From Lentzea sp. NBRC 105346 (lineage in GTDB: Bacteria > Actinomycetota > Actinomycetes > Mycobacteriales > Pseudonocardiaceae), in NCBI RefSeq assembly GCF_030269605.1, contig NZ_BSTQ01000031.1:1-43762 (forward strand): 43,762 nucleotides of DNA, in the 5' to 3' direction. Shown here piece after piece: positions 15,234-23,486 of this stretch. How positions within the stretch are numbered: position 1 is the stretch's first letter; each line of letters opens with the position of its first letter. The notes under the pieces were generated by a model that saw nothing but the letters and a program-made list of their open reading frames with translations, ran no database searches and was not told the origin of the DNA. Made by a program: the position numbers and the translations under genes.

Positions 15234-16459
15234 TAGAAGACGCCTTCCTGCCGTGCCTTCAGGTCGTTCTTGTCGTGCTCTTCCTTGCTGACCGCGAAGC
15301 AGGACGTGCCGTCCTTCTGACACTTCACGAAGTACATCCACTCGCCGGCCTCGGGCTTCAGCGCGGCCTCGATGGCCTCACGTGACGGCGAGCCGATCGG
15401 CGTCGGCGGCAGACCGCTGGTGGCGTAGGTGTTGTACGGGCCGGCGGCGTTGCGGTTCTCGTCGGACGTCCGGATGTGCGGCTGCAGCAGCTTGTAGTTG
15501 ACCGTCGAGTCGAACTGCAGCTTCATCGGCGTCTTCAGGCGGTTGTAGATGACCCGCGAGACCTTGCCGAAGTCCTTCGTGATGCCTTCCTTCTCGACGA
15601 GGGAGGACATGATCAGCACCTCGTACGGGCGGAAGCCCGTGTCGGCGGTGCCGCTTGGGATACCGAAGCCCTGCAGCTTCTGCGCGGACGACGTGATGAC
15701 GCTGCGCAGCAGCTCGGTCGCGCTCAGACCGGGGTTGACCTGGTACACGCCGCGCATGATCAGGCCTTCGAGGCGGAACTCGGCGGGAGCGGCCTTCACG
15801 TCGGCGATCGCCCACTCCGGCACGCCCAGGGCCACGGGGTCGGCCGTCTCGGCGGCGGCCTTGATCTCCTCAACCGGCACGCACGTCTTCGTGCCGTTCT
15901 TGTCCGTGCAGCTGGCCTGGGAGAGCTGGGTGTAGATGCCCGGGACGACCTTGCCGTCCTGGCCGGTCAGGTCGCGCAGGATGGTGCCGCCGACGACCTG
16001 CAGCGCGCCGACCTTGCTCTTCGGGTCGACCATGCGCAGGACGGCGTTCGCGCCGGACATCTTCGTCTTCATCACGTAGAAGCCGGGCTGGATCTGCGTG
16101 ACGCGCTGGTCGGTCTTGCTGGCCTCGGTGAACGCGCGGGCGCTCGCCACGACGTTGTTCTTCTGCAGGGTGGAGGCGATCTCGCTGACCGGGTCGCCGT
16201 CCTTGACCTCGATGATCACGTCGGTCTCGCCGGCGCCCGAGTAGTCGTCCCACGAGCCGATGCCGCGCAGCTCGCGGTAGCCGTAGTAGGCGCCGCCCAT
16301 ACCGAGCGTGAGCACGAGGCCCACCACGATCCAGAGGATGGTCTTCTTGCGCTTCTTCGCCTTCCGGGCGGCCGCGCTCTCCCGCTTCACGGGCCTGCGC
16401 CGCTGTTCACGCTCGACGTCCACGTCGGGGTCGGTGAACAACCCGAGATCGTCGCTCAA
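15233..16459 (-). CDS. mltG: Endolytic murein transglycosylase MltG
   Basis: A membrane-anchored enzyme that cleaves nascent glycan strands and so sets peptidoglycan chain length. The 408-residue protein has a charged cytoplasmic N-terminus, one membrane helix at about 41-60, a LysM-like lobe (VIIEVKDGDPVSEIASTLQ) and the YceG catalytic domain, with the catalytic Glu in SSLVEKEG and the conserved VIYNRLKTPMKLQFDST and TYATSGLPPTPIGSP. It overlaps ruvX by 4 bp upstream and aroE by 1 bp downstream, the usual actinobacterial arrangement. Confidence 0.94.
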   Translation of the reverse strand: MSDDLGLFTDPDVDVEREQRRRPVKRESAAARKAKKRKKTILWIVVGLVLTLGMGGAYYGYRELRGIGSWDDYSGAGETDVIIEVKDGDPVSEIASTLQKNNVVASARAFTEASKTDQRVTQIQPGFYVMKTKMSGANAVLRMVDPKSKVGALQVVGGTILRDLTGQDGKVVPGIYTQLSQASCTDKNGTKTCVPVEEIKAAAETADPVALGVPEWAIADVKAAPAEFRLEGLIMRGVYQVNPGLSATELLRSVITSSAQKLQGFGIPSGTADTGFRPYEVLIMSSLVEKEGITKDFGKVSRVIYNRLKTPMKLQFDSTVNYKLLQPHIRTSDENRNAAGPYNTYATSGLPPTPIGSPSREAIEAALKPEAGEWMYFVKCQKDGTSCFAVSKEEHDKNDLKARQEGVF

Positions 16460-16941
16460 GGCTCATCCTTTCGGGCAACCGAACGCGCTCGGGCGTCCAG
16501 CCAGGACTGCAGGATCTCCACTGCAGCGGCCTGGTCGACCACGGCGCGCTGTTTCTTGCCCTTCACGCCCCGTTGCGCCAGCACCCGGCTCACGACGACG
16601 GTCGTCAGCCGCTCGTCGCTGAGCCGGACCGGCACGGGGGCGACTCGCTCGGCCAAGGCGGCAGCGTACGCCGTCGCCGCGTCGGCCGCTGTGCCGTGTC
16701 GCCCGGCCAGGGTCTTGGGCAAACCGACCACGACCTCGACTACGTCGTGCTCGGTAACGAGCCGGGCGAGCTCGGAAAGGTCCGAACCACCCTTCTCGTC
16801 ACGCTGCAGGGTAACCAGCGGAGTCGCCAAAAACGCTGTCGGATCGCTGAGAGATACCCCCACGCGCACCGATCCGACGTCGACGCCGAGCCTTCTACCG
16901 AGGCCCGGATCGTCGACGCCGGCTACATCAGCGCTGCTCAA
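16456..16941 (-). CDS. ruvX: Holliday junction resolvase-like protein RuvX/YqgF
   Basis: An RNase H-fold nuclease family involved in 16S rRNA 5' maturation or as a putative Holliday junction resolvase. The N-terminal LGVDVGSVRVGVSLSD carries the first catalytic Asp; VEVVVGLPKTLAGRHG, SDERLTTV and a C-terminal DQAAAVEILQSWLD follow, giving the remaining acidic residues. There is no ATG or GTG near the domain start; TTG 16941 inside the end of alaS is the best start and gives 161 residues with a 14-bp overlap. It is linked to mltG by a 4-bp overlap. Confidence 0.9.
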   Translation of the reverse strand: MSSADVAGVDDPGLGRRLGVDVGSVRVGVSLSDPTAFLATPLVTLQRDEKGGSDLSELARLVTEHDVVEVVVGLPKTLAGRHGTAADAATAYAAALAERVAPVPVRLSDERLTTVVVSRVLAQRGVKGKKQRAVVDQAAAVEILQSWLDARARSVARKDEP

Positions 16942-19597
16942 GTACCTTGTCCAGCTCGGCGGACAGGGCGGCGACGGCGTCTGGGATACCAGCCGGATTC
17001 GTGCCGCCACCCTGGGCCAGATCCGGCTTGCCGCCGCCGCGGGCGGCGATGGCCGGGCCGAACACCGGCACCAGCTTCCCGGCGGCGAGGCCGAGGTCGC
17101 GGGCGGCGGCCGTGGTGGCGACGACGAAGCTGACCTTGTCGCCGTCCGGGGCGAACAGGGCGACCACACCGGGCTTGTTGCCCAGGCGGTTGCGGATCTC
17201 GCCACCCAGGGTGCGCAGGTCGTTACCCGACACGCCCTCGGCCACGTGCGTCACCAGCGACAGCCCGCGGATGTCCAGGGCCTTGGCGGCCAGCTCGCCG
17301 GCCGAGCCGAGCAGCTGGGCGGCGCGGACCTTCTCGAGCTCCTTCTCGGCGTTCTTCAGCCGGTCCATCAGGGCCTCGATGCGGCCGGGCAGGTTGTCCG
17401 ACGACACCTTCAGCATGTCGCTGAGGTTGGCCACGATGGCGCGCTCGCGGGCGAGGAAACGCATGGCCTCGATGCCCACGTAGGCCTCGAGCCGGCGCAC
17501 GCCCGAGCCGACCGACGATTCACCGAGCAGGGTGATCGGGCCGATCTGCGACGAGTGCTCGACGTGCGTGCCACCGCAGAGCTCGCGCGACCAGGGGCCG
17601 CCGATCTCGACGACGCGCACGGTCTCGTCGTAGGTCTCGCCGAACAGGGCGACGGCGCCCATTTCCTGGGCCCCGCCCATGTCGGTGTACACGACGCGGA
17701 CCGGGAGGTCCTTGCGCACGGCGAGGTTCGAGACGTCCTCGATCTCGCTCTTGGCCTCGTCCGACAGACCGCCGGTCCAGGCGAAGTCCAGGCGCAGGTA
17801 GCCGGGCTTGTTGTACGAGCCGCTCTGCAGGGCGGACGGGCCGAGCACCTGACGCAGGGCGGCGTGCACGACGTGCGTGCCCGAGTGCCCCTGGCGGGCA
17901 CCGGTACGCCACTCCGGGTCGACGCGGGCCTCGACGTGCTCGCCCTCGGCGATCTCGCCGCTGGTCACGCGCACCTGGTGCACCCACAGCTTGCGGGCGA
18001 CCTTCTGCACGTCGAGCACCTCGAGCTCGGCGTTGCCGCTCACGATGGTGCCGGCGTCGGACTCCTGGCCACCGGACTCGGCGTAGAGCGGCGTGCGGTC
18101 GAGAACGACCTCGACGATGTCGCCTTCCTTGGCCGACTTGATGCGCTTGCCGTCGAGGACGATGCCGCGCAGCGTGGCCTCGGAGGCCATCTCCTGGTAG
18201 CCGGTGAACTCGGTGGCGCCGAGCTCGAGCAGCTGCCGGTACACGGTCTGGTCGCCGTGGCCGGTCTTCTTGCCGGCGGCGTCGGCCTTGGCGCGGGCGC
18301 GCTGCTCGGCCATCAGCTTCCGGAAGCCGTCCTCGTCCACGCTCAGGCCGGCCTCGGAGGCCATCTCCAGCGTGAGGTCGATCGGGAAGCCGTAGGTGTC
18401 GTGCAGCTGGAAGGCCTTGTCGCCGGGCAGCGTGGCGCGGCCGTCGGCCTTCACCTCGTTGGCGGCGTTCTCGAAGATCCGGGAACCGGCGTCGAGCGTG
18501 CGGAGGAACGTGTCCTCCTCGGCCTTGAGCACCTGCTGGATGCGGGCGAAGCCGCTGACCAGCTCGGGGTACATCGGCCCCATGGAGTCGCGGACGACCT
18601 CGGCGTACTGCTGCAGCACCGGCTCGGTGACGCCGAGCAGGCGGCTGGACCGGATGATGCGGCGCAGCAGGCGGCGCAGCACGTAGCCGCGGGCCTCGTT
18701 GCCGGGCGTGACACCGTCGCCGACGAGCAGCACACCGCTGCGGGCGTGGTCGGCGATGACACGGAACCGGACGTCGTCGACCTCGCTGTCGCCGTACTTG
18801 CGGCCGGACAGCTCCTCAGCCTTGTTGATGACAGCGCGGACCAGGTCGGTCTCGTAGACGTTGTCGACGCCCTGCAGCAGGTAGGCGACACGCTCGACGC
18901 CCATGCCGGTGTCGATGTTCTTGGCGGGCAGCTCACCGAGGATCGGGTAGTCCTTCTTGCCGCCACCCTCGCCGCGGATGTTCTGCATGAAGACGAGGTT
19001 CCAGATCTCCAGGTACCTGTCCTCGTCAACAACCGGGCCGCCCTCCTTGCCGTACTCGGGGCCGCGGTCGTAGTAGATCTCCGAGCACGGGCCGCACGGG
19101 CCGGGCACGCCCATGGACCAGAAGTTGTCCTCCATGTCCCGGCGCTGGATGCGCTCCAGCGGCAGCCCGGCGACCTTCTGCCACAGCTCGATGGCCTCGT
19201 CGTCGTCCAGGTAGACGGTCACCCAGATCCGCTCGGGGTCGAAGCCGTAGCCGCCCTCGTCCTGCGACTTGGTGACGAGCTCCCAGGCGAGCCGGATGGC
19301 GTCTTCCTTGAAGTAGTCGCCGAGCGAGAAGTTGCCGGCCATCTGGAAGAACGTGAGATGCCGGGTGGTCTTGCCGACCTCGTCGATGTCCGGCGTGCGC
19401 ACACACTTCTGGATGCTCGTCATCCGCGGGGCGGGCGGCGGGGCCTCGCCGAGGAAGTACGGCTTGAACGGCACCATGCCGGCGTTGACGAACAGCAGGT
19501 TCGGGTCGTCCAGCAGCAGCGAGGCGCTCGGGATGTACTTGTGCCCGGCGTTCTCGAAATGCTCGCGGAAACGCTTGATGATCTCGTGGGTCTGCAC
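16928..19597 (-). CDS. alaS: Alanyl-tRNA synthetase
   Basis: Charges tRNA-Ala. The 889-residue length is normal for the bacterial enzyme. In order: class II catalytic core beginning MQTHEIIKRFREHFENAGH, with LLFVNAGMVPFKPYFLG; a middle tRNA-recognition region; the editing domain with HSGTHVVH and CGGTHVEHSSQIG zinc/editing motifs; and the C-Ala domain ending near SAELDKVLEQR. It starts the alaS-ruvX-mltG-aroE run and lies 54 bp after the DUF6167 gene, so the DUF948/DUF6167 genes may share its promoter. A 1388-residue frame on the opposite strand is only its shadow. Confidence 0.97.
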   Translation of the reverse strand: MQTHEIIKRFREHFENAGHKYIPSASLLLDDPNLLFVNAGMVPFKPYFLGEAPPPAPRMTSIQKCVRTPDIDEVGKTTRHLTFFQMAGNFSLGDYFKEDAIRLAWELVTKSQDEGGYGFDPERIWVTVYLDDDEAIELWQKVAGLPLERIQRRDMEDNFWSMGVPGPCGPCSEIYYDRGPEYGKEGGPVVDEDRYLEIWNLVFMQNIRGEGGGKKDYPILGELPAKNIDTGMGVERVAYLLQGVDNVYETDLVRAVINKAEELSGRKYGDSEVDDVRFRVIADHARSGVLLVGDGVTPGNEARGYVLRRLLRRIIRSSRLLGVTEPVLQQYAEVVRDSMGPMYPELVSGFARIQQVLKAEEDTFLRTLDAGSRIFENAANEVKADGRATLPGDKAFQLHDTYGFPIDLTLEMASEAGLSVDEDGFRKLMAEQRARAKADAAGKKTGHGDQTVYRQLLELGATEFTGYQEMASEATLRGIVLDGKRIKSAKEGDIVEVVLDRTPLYAESGGQESDAGTIVSGNAELEVLDVQKVARKLWVHQVRVTSGEIAEGEHVEARVDPEWRTGARQGHSGTHVVHAALRQVLGPSALQSGSYNKPGYLRLDFAWTGGLSDEAKSEIEDVSNLAVRKDLPVRVVYTDMGGAQEMGAVALFGETYDETVRVVEIGGPWSRELCGGTHVEHSSQIGPITLLGESSVGSGVRRLEAYVGIEAMRFLARERAIVANLSDMLKVSSDNLPGRIEALMDRLKNAEKELEKVRAAQLLGSAGELAAKALDIRGLSLVTHVAEGVSGNDLRTLGGEIRNRLGNKPGVVALFAPDGDKVSFVVATTAAARDLGLAAGKLVPVFGPAIAARGGGKPDLAQGGGTNPAGIPDAVAALSAELDKVLEQR

Positions 19598-19651
19598 GGG
19601 AGTGGTTCTTTCTACTGGTGGTGTCGAGGGCGCGCTTGGTAAGGCGAACGA

Positions 19652-19918
19652 CTAGCGATCGTTCGCCCTGGGCGCTCGACGCCCCGGCGTGTAGCCCGTC
19701 TGACGTTCCACGGTCTCTTGCAACTCCTGCTCCCGCTCGGCCATCCCGGCCCGCACCTCGGCCCCGAAGGAGCCGATCGCGCCGGCCAGTTCACGCAGGC
19801 CTTCACCCACGTTAGCGCCGATGCCCGCGGGCGTCGCCTGCTTTGTGACCTCGGCGGCCTTGCGCGCCACGAAGACGCCGGCGGCGGCGCCGAGCCCGAA
19901 CCAGAAGAGCCTGCTCAT
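19652..19918 (-). CDS. DUF6167-like small membrane protein
   Basis: An 88-residue protein with one N-terminal hydrophobic segment (LFWFGLGAAAGVFVARKAAE) followed by a helical, charged cytoplasmic part with a possible coiled coil (EVRAGMAEREQELQETVERQ). It matches the actinobacterial DUF6167 type that regularly sits just upstream of alaS beside a DUF948 gene. Function unknown. ATG start overlaps the DUF948 stop by 4 bp. Confidence 0.85.
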   Translation of the reverse strand: MSRLFWFGLGAAAGVFVARKAAEVTKQATPAGIGANVGEGLRELAGAIGSFGAEVRAGMAEREQELQETVERQTGYTPGRRAPRANDR

Positions 19919-20325
19919 CGCTTACCCCTGTTTCGATCCCTCTTGGGGCGTTCGTGCTTGTTGGGCTGCTGCTTGGCGGCCTTGCGCGCCTTCACGGCCT
20001 TGCTGACGCCGTAGGACACCGCGGCGGCCTTGATCAGCGGGCTGCCGAGGGTGGCGGTGAACAGGCTCGTGAGCGCGGAGACGTTGCCGGTGACGGCCTT
20101 CGCGTTGGCGGTGATGCCGTCGACCCGCTCGAGCTGGGTGTTCACGTGCGTCAGCGTCACGTTGGCCTCGTCGAACAGCGGGTCGCTGTTCTGGTGCGCC
20201 TTGCGGATCGCGATCGTGGCCTCGTCGAGGGTGCGCCCCAGCTTGATCAACGGGATCGCCAGCAGGAGCACAAGCAGTACGAACGCACCGGCTGCGACCA
20301 GTGCGGCGATCTGCCCTGGCGACAC
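19915..20325 (-). CDS. DUF948-domain membrane protein
   Basis: A 136-residue protein with an N-terminal membrane helix (about 5-27), a long amphipathic helix typical of DUF948 (LDEATIAIRKAHQNSDPLFDEAN.. with VNTQLERVDGITANAKAVTGNVS) and a very basic C-terminal tail (KARKAAKQQPNKHERPKRDR). DUF948 proteins are thought to be envelope-associated; no specific role is established. Start GTG is preceded by GGAGGATCC, a good ribosome-binding site. It leads a probable operon with DUF6167 and alaS. Confidence 0.85.
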   Translation of the reverse strand: MSPGQIAALVAAGAFVLLVLLLAIPLIKLGRTLDEATIAIRKAHQNSDPLFDEANVTLTHVNTQLERVDGITANAKAVTGNVSALTSLFTATLGSPLIKAAAVSYGVSKAVKARKAAKQQPNKHERPKRDRNRGKR

Positions 20326-20414
20326 GGATCCTCCTGGTGGGAGCGACTGGCGGAAGTGCCGCTCAGGCTACCGTGCCGCACCTCACGCTCCTCGATCACC
20401 CGCCTGCGGGCCTC

Positions 20415-20463
20415 CGCGAGGGTCACCCCCACCGGCCAGAGGTTGGTGAGGGTGACCCTCGCG
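20415..20463. terminator. Hairpin between two minus-strand genes
   Basis: Arms 20415-20433 and 20445-20463 form a 19-bp stem with one mismatch around an 11-nt loop. It lies 35 bp after the stop of the 71-residue gene and about 90 bp before the DUF948 start, so it fits as that gene's terminator. Confidence 0.6.
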
Positions 20464-20497
20464 AGCGTGAGGCGCATGAGGATGGTCCTCACGAACC

Positions 20498-20713
20498 TCA
20501 CCCGCCGCGGGCGCGGACTGCGACGCAGCGTGGGCAGCCCTGCTCCGGATCCGCGGGCCGCGCCAGCGCGGTGAACGGCCGGAACGACCGGCCGCCGCAG
20601 AGCGGCGTCACGATCCCGGCGTTGATCGAGGCCGCCAGGTGGGCGTCGCCGTCCATGCACGACGCCACGTACCAGTACTGCCGGGTCACCGGGATTCGAA
20701 TGTCTTCGACCAC
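20498..20713 (-). CDS. Small Cys/His protein, putative zinc-binding
   Basis: A 71-residue protein with Cys19, His25, Cys39, Cys60 and Cys63 (the last two as CPRC), spacing that suggests one bound metal ion. Similar short Cys-containing proteins are common beside Scr1/DUF397 gene pairs in actinobacteria, and such a pair is divergently encoded here. The GTG start at 20713 is chosen because a GGAGG lies 6 bases upstream; a longer frame to 20818 lacks a ribosome-binding site. Function unknown. Confidence 0.6.
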   Translation of the reverse strand: MVEDIRIPVTRQYWYVASCMDGDAHLAASINAGIVTPLCGGRSFRPFTALARPADPEQGCPRCVAVRARGG

Positions 20714-20813
20714 GCCGATCCTCCGGGGGAGGCAGGGACGCGGAGCCGATGAGCCGGTCGGGGTCACGTCCATCGGCCCCGCTGCTCGAACGCTGCGAGA
20801 TGTTGGCCCCGTC

Positions 20814-20837
20814 GTCACGTTACAAACATGACGTGAC
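20814..20837. promoter_or_regulatory. Candidate operator of the Scr1-type regulator
   Basis: The inverted repeat GTCACGT-N10-ACGTGAC lies in the 207-bp gap between the divergent 71-residue gene and the Scr1-type regulator. A further GTCACGT half-site occurs at 20763-20769. Half-site centres are 17 bp apart, not an exact helical turn. The assignment to the neighbouring regulator is inference. Confidence 0.4.
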
Positions 20838-20920
20838 AGTGGAAAGAGGCCAATTTTCGTATTGTGCGAACGACTGACCGAAGGTACGCATTGACGCTAA
20901 TCCGAAGAGGGGATTCATCA

Positions 20921-21766
20921 ATGGCCAATCCACCGCCACCGCTGGCCCGGCGGATCGAGCTGGGCGCACTGTTACGAACCTACCGGGAACGCGCCGGTCT
21001 CGACGTCGCCGAGGTCGCCGGCGCACTCGGATGGTCGTATGTCCAGAAAGTTGGGCTCGTCGAAGGCGGGAAGCGGCGGCTCGCCCCGGCCGAAGTGACC
21101 GTGCTCGCCGAGCTGTTCGAACTCTCCGCCGAAGAGCGGGACAAGGTGGTCGCGCTCGGCCGGGACGCGAGGAAACGGGATCCGGGGCCGGTTTTCGCCG
21201 CGGACTGGGCCCAAACGTACATCGCGCTGGAAACGGCGGCGACGCAGCTGAAGGTGTACGCCGAAGAACTGCTGCCGGGCTTGCTGCAAACCGAGGACTA
21301 CGCGCGGGTGGTCCTCCTGGAGGGCGGCGTCCTGCTGCCCCACGAGATCGATCGTGCCGTCGAACAACGCGCTGAACGGCAGAAACGTCTTGAGGAGACC
21401 CGGCTGACCGCGGTGCTGAGCGAGTCCGGGCTGCGCAGGCAGGTAGGCGGGCCGACGATCATGCGCAGACAGCTGGAACACATCGTCGAACTGGCCCAGC
21501 GACCGAATGTCGCATTCCAGGTGCTCCCATTCGGCGCCGGTGCACATCTGGCCCTCGGAACCTCTTTCACCCTGATTCCACTGGGCGATCCGCTGGTCAC
21601 GTTCGTCTACGTCGAGGCGTTGACCGATTCCGACTTCTATGATCGCCCACCGCACACCGAGGTCTATACACTTGCGTTCGACCGGGCCCAACGGGCCGCA
21701 CTGCCCGCACCCGAGTCCCTCGCCGTGCTCGATCAGCTGGTCGGTGAACTCAAGCAATTGGAGTAG
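20921..21766 (+). CDS. Scr1-type XRE regulator with DUF5753 domain
   Basis: A 281-residue protein with an N-terminal helix-turn-helix (about 10-65: LGALLRTYRERAGLDVAEVA..VGLVEGGKRRLAP) and a C-terminal DUF5753 ligand or partner-binding domain (about 85-275, with YAEELLPGLLQTEDYAR, RLTAVLSESGLRR and FQVLPFGAGAHLALGTSFTLI). This architecture, followed by a DUF397 gene, is the Scr1/Scr2 type, described as toxin-antitoxin-like and linked to developmental and antibiotic regulation in Streptomyces. The ATG at 20921 has an AGAGGGG ribosome-binding site; an ATG at 20864 is in frame but unsupported. Confidence 0.9.
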   Translation: MANPPPPLARRIELGALLRTYRERAGLDVAEVAGALGWSYVQKVGLVEGGKRRLAPAEVTVLAELFELSAEERDKVVALGRDARKRDPGPVFAADWAQTYIALETAATQLKVYAEELLPGLLQTEDYARVVLLEGGVLLPHEIDRAVEQRAERQKRLEETRLTAVLSESGLRRQVGGPTIMRRQLEHIVELAQRPNVAFQVLPFGAGAHLALGTSFTLIPLGDPLVTFVYVEALTDSDFYDRPPHTEVYTLAFDRAQRAALPAPESLAVLDQLVGELKQLE

Positions 21767-21772
21767 AACTAC

Positions 21773-21949
21773 GTGACCAATTGGCGCAGGAGCAGCCGCA
21801 GTCAGAACGGTGCCGACAATTGTGTCGAGGTCGCCCGGACCGTCGGCGTCGTGAGAGTGCGCGACTCCAAGAACCGAACCGGCCCCGAGCTCGCGTTCGA
21901 AAGCGGCGTATTCAACCAATTTCTGCAAACGGCCGGACGCAGCGGGTGA
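21773..21949 (+). CDS. DUF397 small protein
   Basis: A 58-residue protein starting with GTG 6 bp after the Scr1-type regulator stop. It shows the DUF397 pattern: NWRRSSRSQNGADNCVEVA, then VRVRDSKNRTGPELAF and a closing FNQFLQ. DUF397 proteins pair with DUF5753 regulators and are thought to modulate them by direct contact. It is short and easily missed by gene callers. Confidence 0.9.
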   Translation: MTNWRRSSRSQNGADNCVEVARTVGVVRVRDSKNRTGPELAFESGVFNQFLQTAGRSG

Positions 21950-22072
21950 CCACACGGGACACCCGACAGTCCCCCGAACGGCCGCGCCGATGATCGCCTC
22001 TGAACGACTAGCGTCGTCACCGGCCGTGCAGTGATCGTCACACCTGGCTTGCCATGTGCAACTCTGAGTAGA

Positions 22073-22091
22073 TGAGGTTAGCCTAGCCTTA
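22073..22091. promoter_or_regulatory. Iron box (IdeR/DmdR operator)
   Basis: TGAGGTTAGCCTAGCCTTA matches the 19-bp IdeR/DmdR iron-box consensus (TTAGGTTAGSCTAACCTAA) at most positions, including the central AGGTTAGCCTA. It lies 22 bp before the GTG start of the siderophore operon, where a bound repressor would block transcription when Fe(II) is plentiful. Confidence 0.85.
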
Positions 22092-22112
22092 ATTGATCGC
22101 TTCGGAGGTGTC

Positions 22113-23486
22113 GTGCACCCCAGGTCCCTGCCCCCTGGACGACCGACCCAGGTGCTCGCGGCTGCCTTCTCCAGACTCGGAGACGCGCTGCCCGAGGAGG
22201 GCATCGGGCCGGACGAGGCGCTGCAGCGGATCGACGGGCTGCTGACCGACTACGGCGTCAACCTCCGGGACGCGTTCTGCGCGGCGCACCTCCAGCCGCC
22301 GCCGCTCGCGGTCGCGGTCAAGGCGGACGCGCTGGCGAGCGCGTCGAACGCCTCGCTCGACACCTACGACTCCGGGCCGGCGACGATCGCGGTCGAGCGC
22401 TGGGTCGTGACGAAGCTGGCGGAGCTGGCCGGATACGCGGACGGCGACGGCGTCTTCACGCCGGGCGGCACGATGTCGAACCTCACCGCGCTGATGCTGG
22501 CCCGCGACGCGGCGGCGGCCAGAAGAGGTGTCAACGCAAGGCTTTCCGGCGTGCACGCGCTCCCGGAGCCGACCGTCTACTGTTCCGAGCTCGCGCACTT
22601 CTCGGTGCAACGCGCGTGCGCGGCCCTCGGCCTCGGTGAGAACGCCGTGCGTCCCATCGAGGTCGACGACGACCGCCGCATGCGCACGGACTCGTTGCAA
22701 CGCGCGCTCAACCACGCGGTCACGCCGGTGGCCGTCGTGGCGACGGCGGGCACCACGGACTTCGGGTCGATCGACCCGTTGCCCGCCATCGCCGACATCG
22801 CCGAGCGGCACGGCGCCTGGCTGCACGTCGACGCCGCCTACGGGTTCGGCGCGTTGTTCTCGGACCGGCTGAGCGGGCTGCTCGACGGGCTGGTGCGCGC
22901 CGACTCGGTCACCGCGGACCTGCACAAGATCGGCTGGCAGCCCGCATCAGCGTCGGTCCTGCTGGTGCGCACGGCGGAGGCGTTCAGCTCGCTGGACCGC
23001 TCGGTCGCCTACCTCAACCCGGAGGACGACCGGATCGCCGGCTACGACGGGCTGCTCGGCCGGACGCTGCAGACCACGCGGCGCCCGGACGCGGTGAAGG
23101 TGGCCGCGTCGCTGCTCGCGTACGGCAGGCAGGGGCTCGGCGGGCTCGTCGACCACTGCCACGCGCTCGCGCGGCACGCCGCCGAGCTGATCGCGGGCGA
23201 CCCGGTGTTCGAGCTGATCGGCGAGGTCGTCCTCACGACGGTCGTGTTCCGTTATGTGGCAACGGATCCCGAGCTCGTCGACGAGGTGAACGCCGAGCTG
23301 CGGCGCCACCTCATGCGCACCGGCGTCGCGCTGGTCGGCCGCACCGACGTCGGCAAGGCGACGTGCCTGAAGTTCACCCTGCTCAACCCCACGACGACCT
23401 TCGACGACCTCGTCCGGCTGCTCGGCCTGGTGCGCCACGCGGGCGCCGTTTCGGAGGACATGCTGCGACAGGAGGGCCTCGCATGA
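22113..23486 (+). CDS. PLP-dependent diamine-forming amino acid decarboxylase
   Basis: A 457-residue group II PLP decarboxylase that should supply the diamine for the siderophore. The PLP lysine is Lys272 in TADLHKIGW, the cofactor-ring Asp lies in LHVDAAYGFG, and TPGGTMSNLTAL forms the phosphate-binding loop. Homologues include DesA (lysine to cadaverine) and RhbB (2,4-diaminobutyrate to 1,3-diaminopropane); sequence reading alone cannot tell which. The GTG start is preceded by GGAGG. First gene of a five-gene operon; it overlaps the next gene by 4 bp. Confidence 0.88.
   Translation: MHPRSLPPGRPTQVLAAAFSRLGDALPEEGIGPDEALQRIDGLLTDYGVNLRDAFCAAHLQPPPLAVAVKADALASASNASLDTYDSGPATIAVERWVVTKLAELAGYADGDGVFTPGGTMSNLTALMLARDAAAARRGVNARLSGVHALPEPTVYCSELAHFSVQRACAALGLGENAVRPIEVDDDRRMRTDSLQRALNHAVTPVAVVATAGTTDFGSIDPLPAIADIAERHGAWLHVDAAYGFGALFSDRLSGLLDGLVRADSVTADLHKIGWQPASASVLLVRTAEAFSSLDRSVAYLNPEDDRIAGYDGLLGRTLQTTRRPDAVKVAASLLAYGRQGLGGLVDHCHALARHAAELIAGDPVFELIGEVVLTTVVFRYVATDPELVDEVNAELRRHLMRTGVALVGRTDVGKATCLKFTLLNPTTTFDDLVRLLGLVRHAGAVSEDMLRQEGLA

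Noticed and set aside
15476..19642. Very long plus-strand frame (about 1388 codons) over mltG, ruvX and alaS
   Set aside because: It lies antisense to three well-conserved genes and its translation is His/Ala/Val/Asp-rich shadow sequence typical of high-GC DNA.
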